Assembly: GCA_900545525.1 (NCBI GenBank)
Contig: UQZX01000038.1
Span: forward strand, 1-23,515
Direction: 5' to 3'
DNA length: 23,515 bases
Origin: an uncultured Prevotella sp.
Lineage (GTDB): Bacteria > Bacteroidota > Bacteroidia > Bacteroidales > Bacteroidaceae
Part shown: piece by piece, positions 23,467-23,515 of the stretch
Layout of the letters: the number at the start of each line of letters is the position of its first letter
How positions within the stretch are numbered: the stretch's first letter is position 1
Made by a program: the position numbers and the translations under genes
The notes under the pieces: model-generated
The model's input: the letters and a program-made list of their open reading frames with translations, nothing else
What the model was told of the DNA's origin: nothing
The model's database searches: none

Positions 23467-23515
23467 TTAGAAACTATAACCTATTGTCAGATTGAAATTG
23501 CGTCCCGGGCGGTAG
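23467..23515 (-). CDS. TonB-dependent receptor, last 15 codons (partial)
   Basis: The minus strand reads YRPGRNFNLTIGYSF then TAA (23467-23469). PGRNF followed by an alternating strand and a terminal Phe is the classic C-terminus of a TonB-dependent receptor barrel. The rest lies outside the window to the right. The stop is 31 nt before the lipoprotein ATG, so the two are one operon. Confidence 0.85.
   Translation of the reverse strand, partial: YRPGRNFNLTIGYSF

Overview
The window is a stretch of a Bacteroidota chromosome, most likely order Bacteroidales. The evidence is a 16S rRNA 5' end typical of that group, SusC/SusD and other TonB-dependent receptors, an ECF sigma/FecR anti-sigma pair, lipoproteins with acidic residues after the lipobox Cys, T9SS-like C-terminal tails, and promoters of the TAnnTTTG (-7) type instead of sigma70 boxes. 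A Prevotella-like gut or oral relative is my best guess, but genus cannot be fixed from this sequence. Every supported gene is on the minus strand, so transcription runs from high to low coordinates.

Layout from the right edge: (1) 23515-18374 holds the last codons of a TonB-dependent receptor, a beta-helix-like lipoprotein, a terminator, then a second TonB-linked outer-membrane beta-barrel receptor (broken by a one-base loss) followed by a PAP2 phosphatase. (2) 18373-17911 is intergenic and carries a promoter and a strong terminator about 100 nt apart, a candidate small RNA or attenuated leader. (3) 17910-9482 is a SusCD-type uptake locus with trans-envelope signalling: ECF sigma factor (broken), FecR anti-sigma (intact), a small lipoprotein, SusC with an N-terminal STN domain (broken twice), SusD (3' end lost) and the 3' part of a secreted beta-helix protein joined out of frame to SusD. 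(4) 9460-9351 is an array of five diverged 22-bp quasi-palindromic units. (5) 9186-567 is an intact run of five exported enzymes: EEP-family phosphodiesterase/nuclease fused to a beta-helix, alpha/beta-hydrolase esterase, GH65 glucosidase, a GDPD-SGNH fusion and a histidine acid phosphatase. (6) 336-1 is the promoter, structured leader and 5' end of an rRNA operon.

Two things stand out. First, the five-enzyme cluster pairs phosphodiester, ester, alpha-glucoside and phosphomonoester hydrolases, all apparently exported. That set would suit stripping a glucosylated, esterified glycerol-phosphate polymer such as teichoic acid. This is inference and untested. Second, four one-base losses, three explicable as homopolymer shortening, and one out-of-frame deletion junction all fall between 10.5 and 19.8 kb, while the enzyme cluster has none. 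This is either real decay of the uptake loci or local sequence/assembly error, and raw reads are needed to decide.
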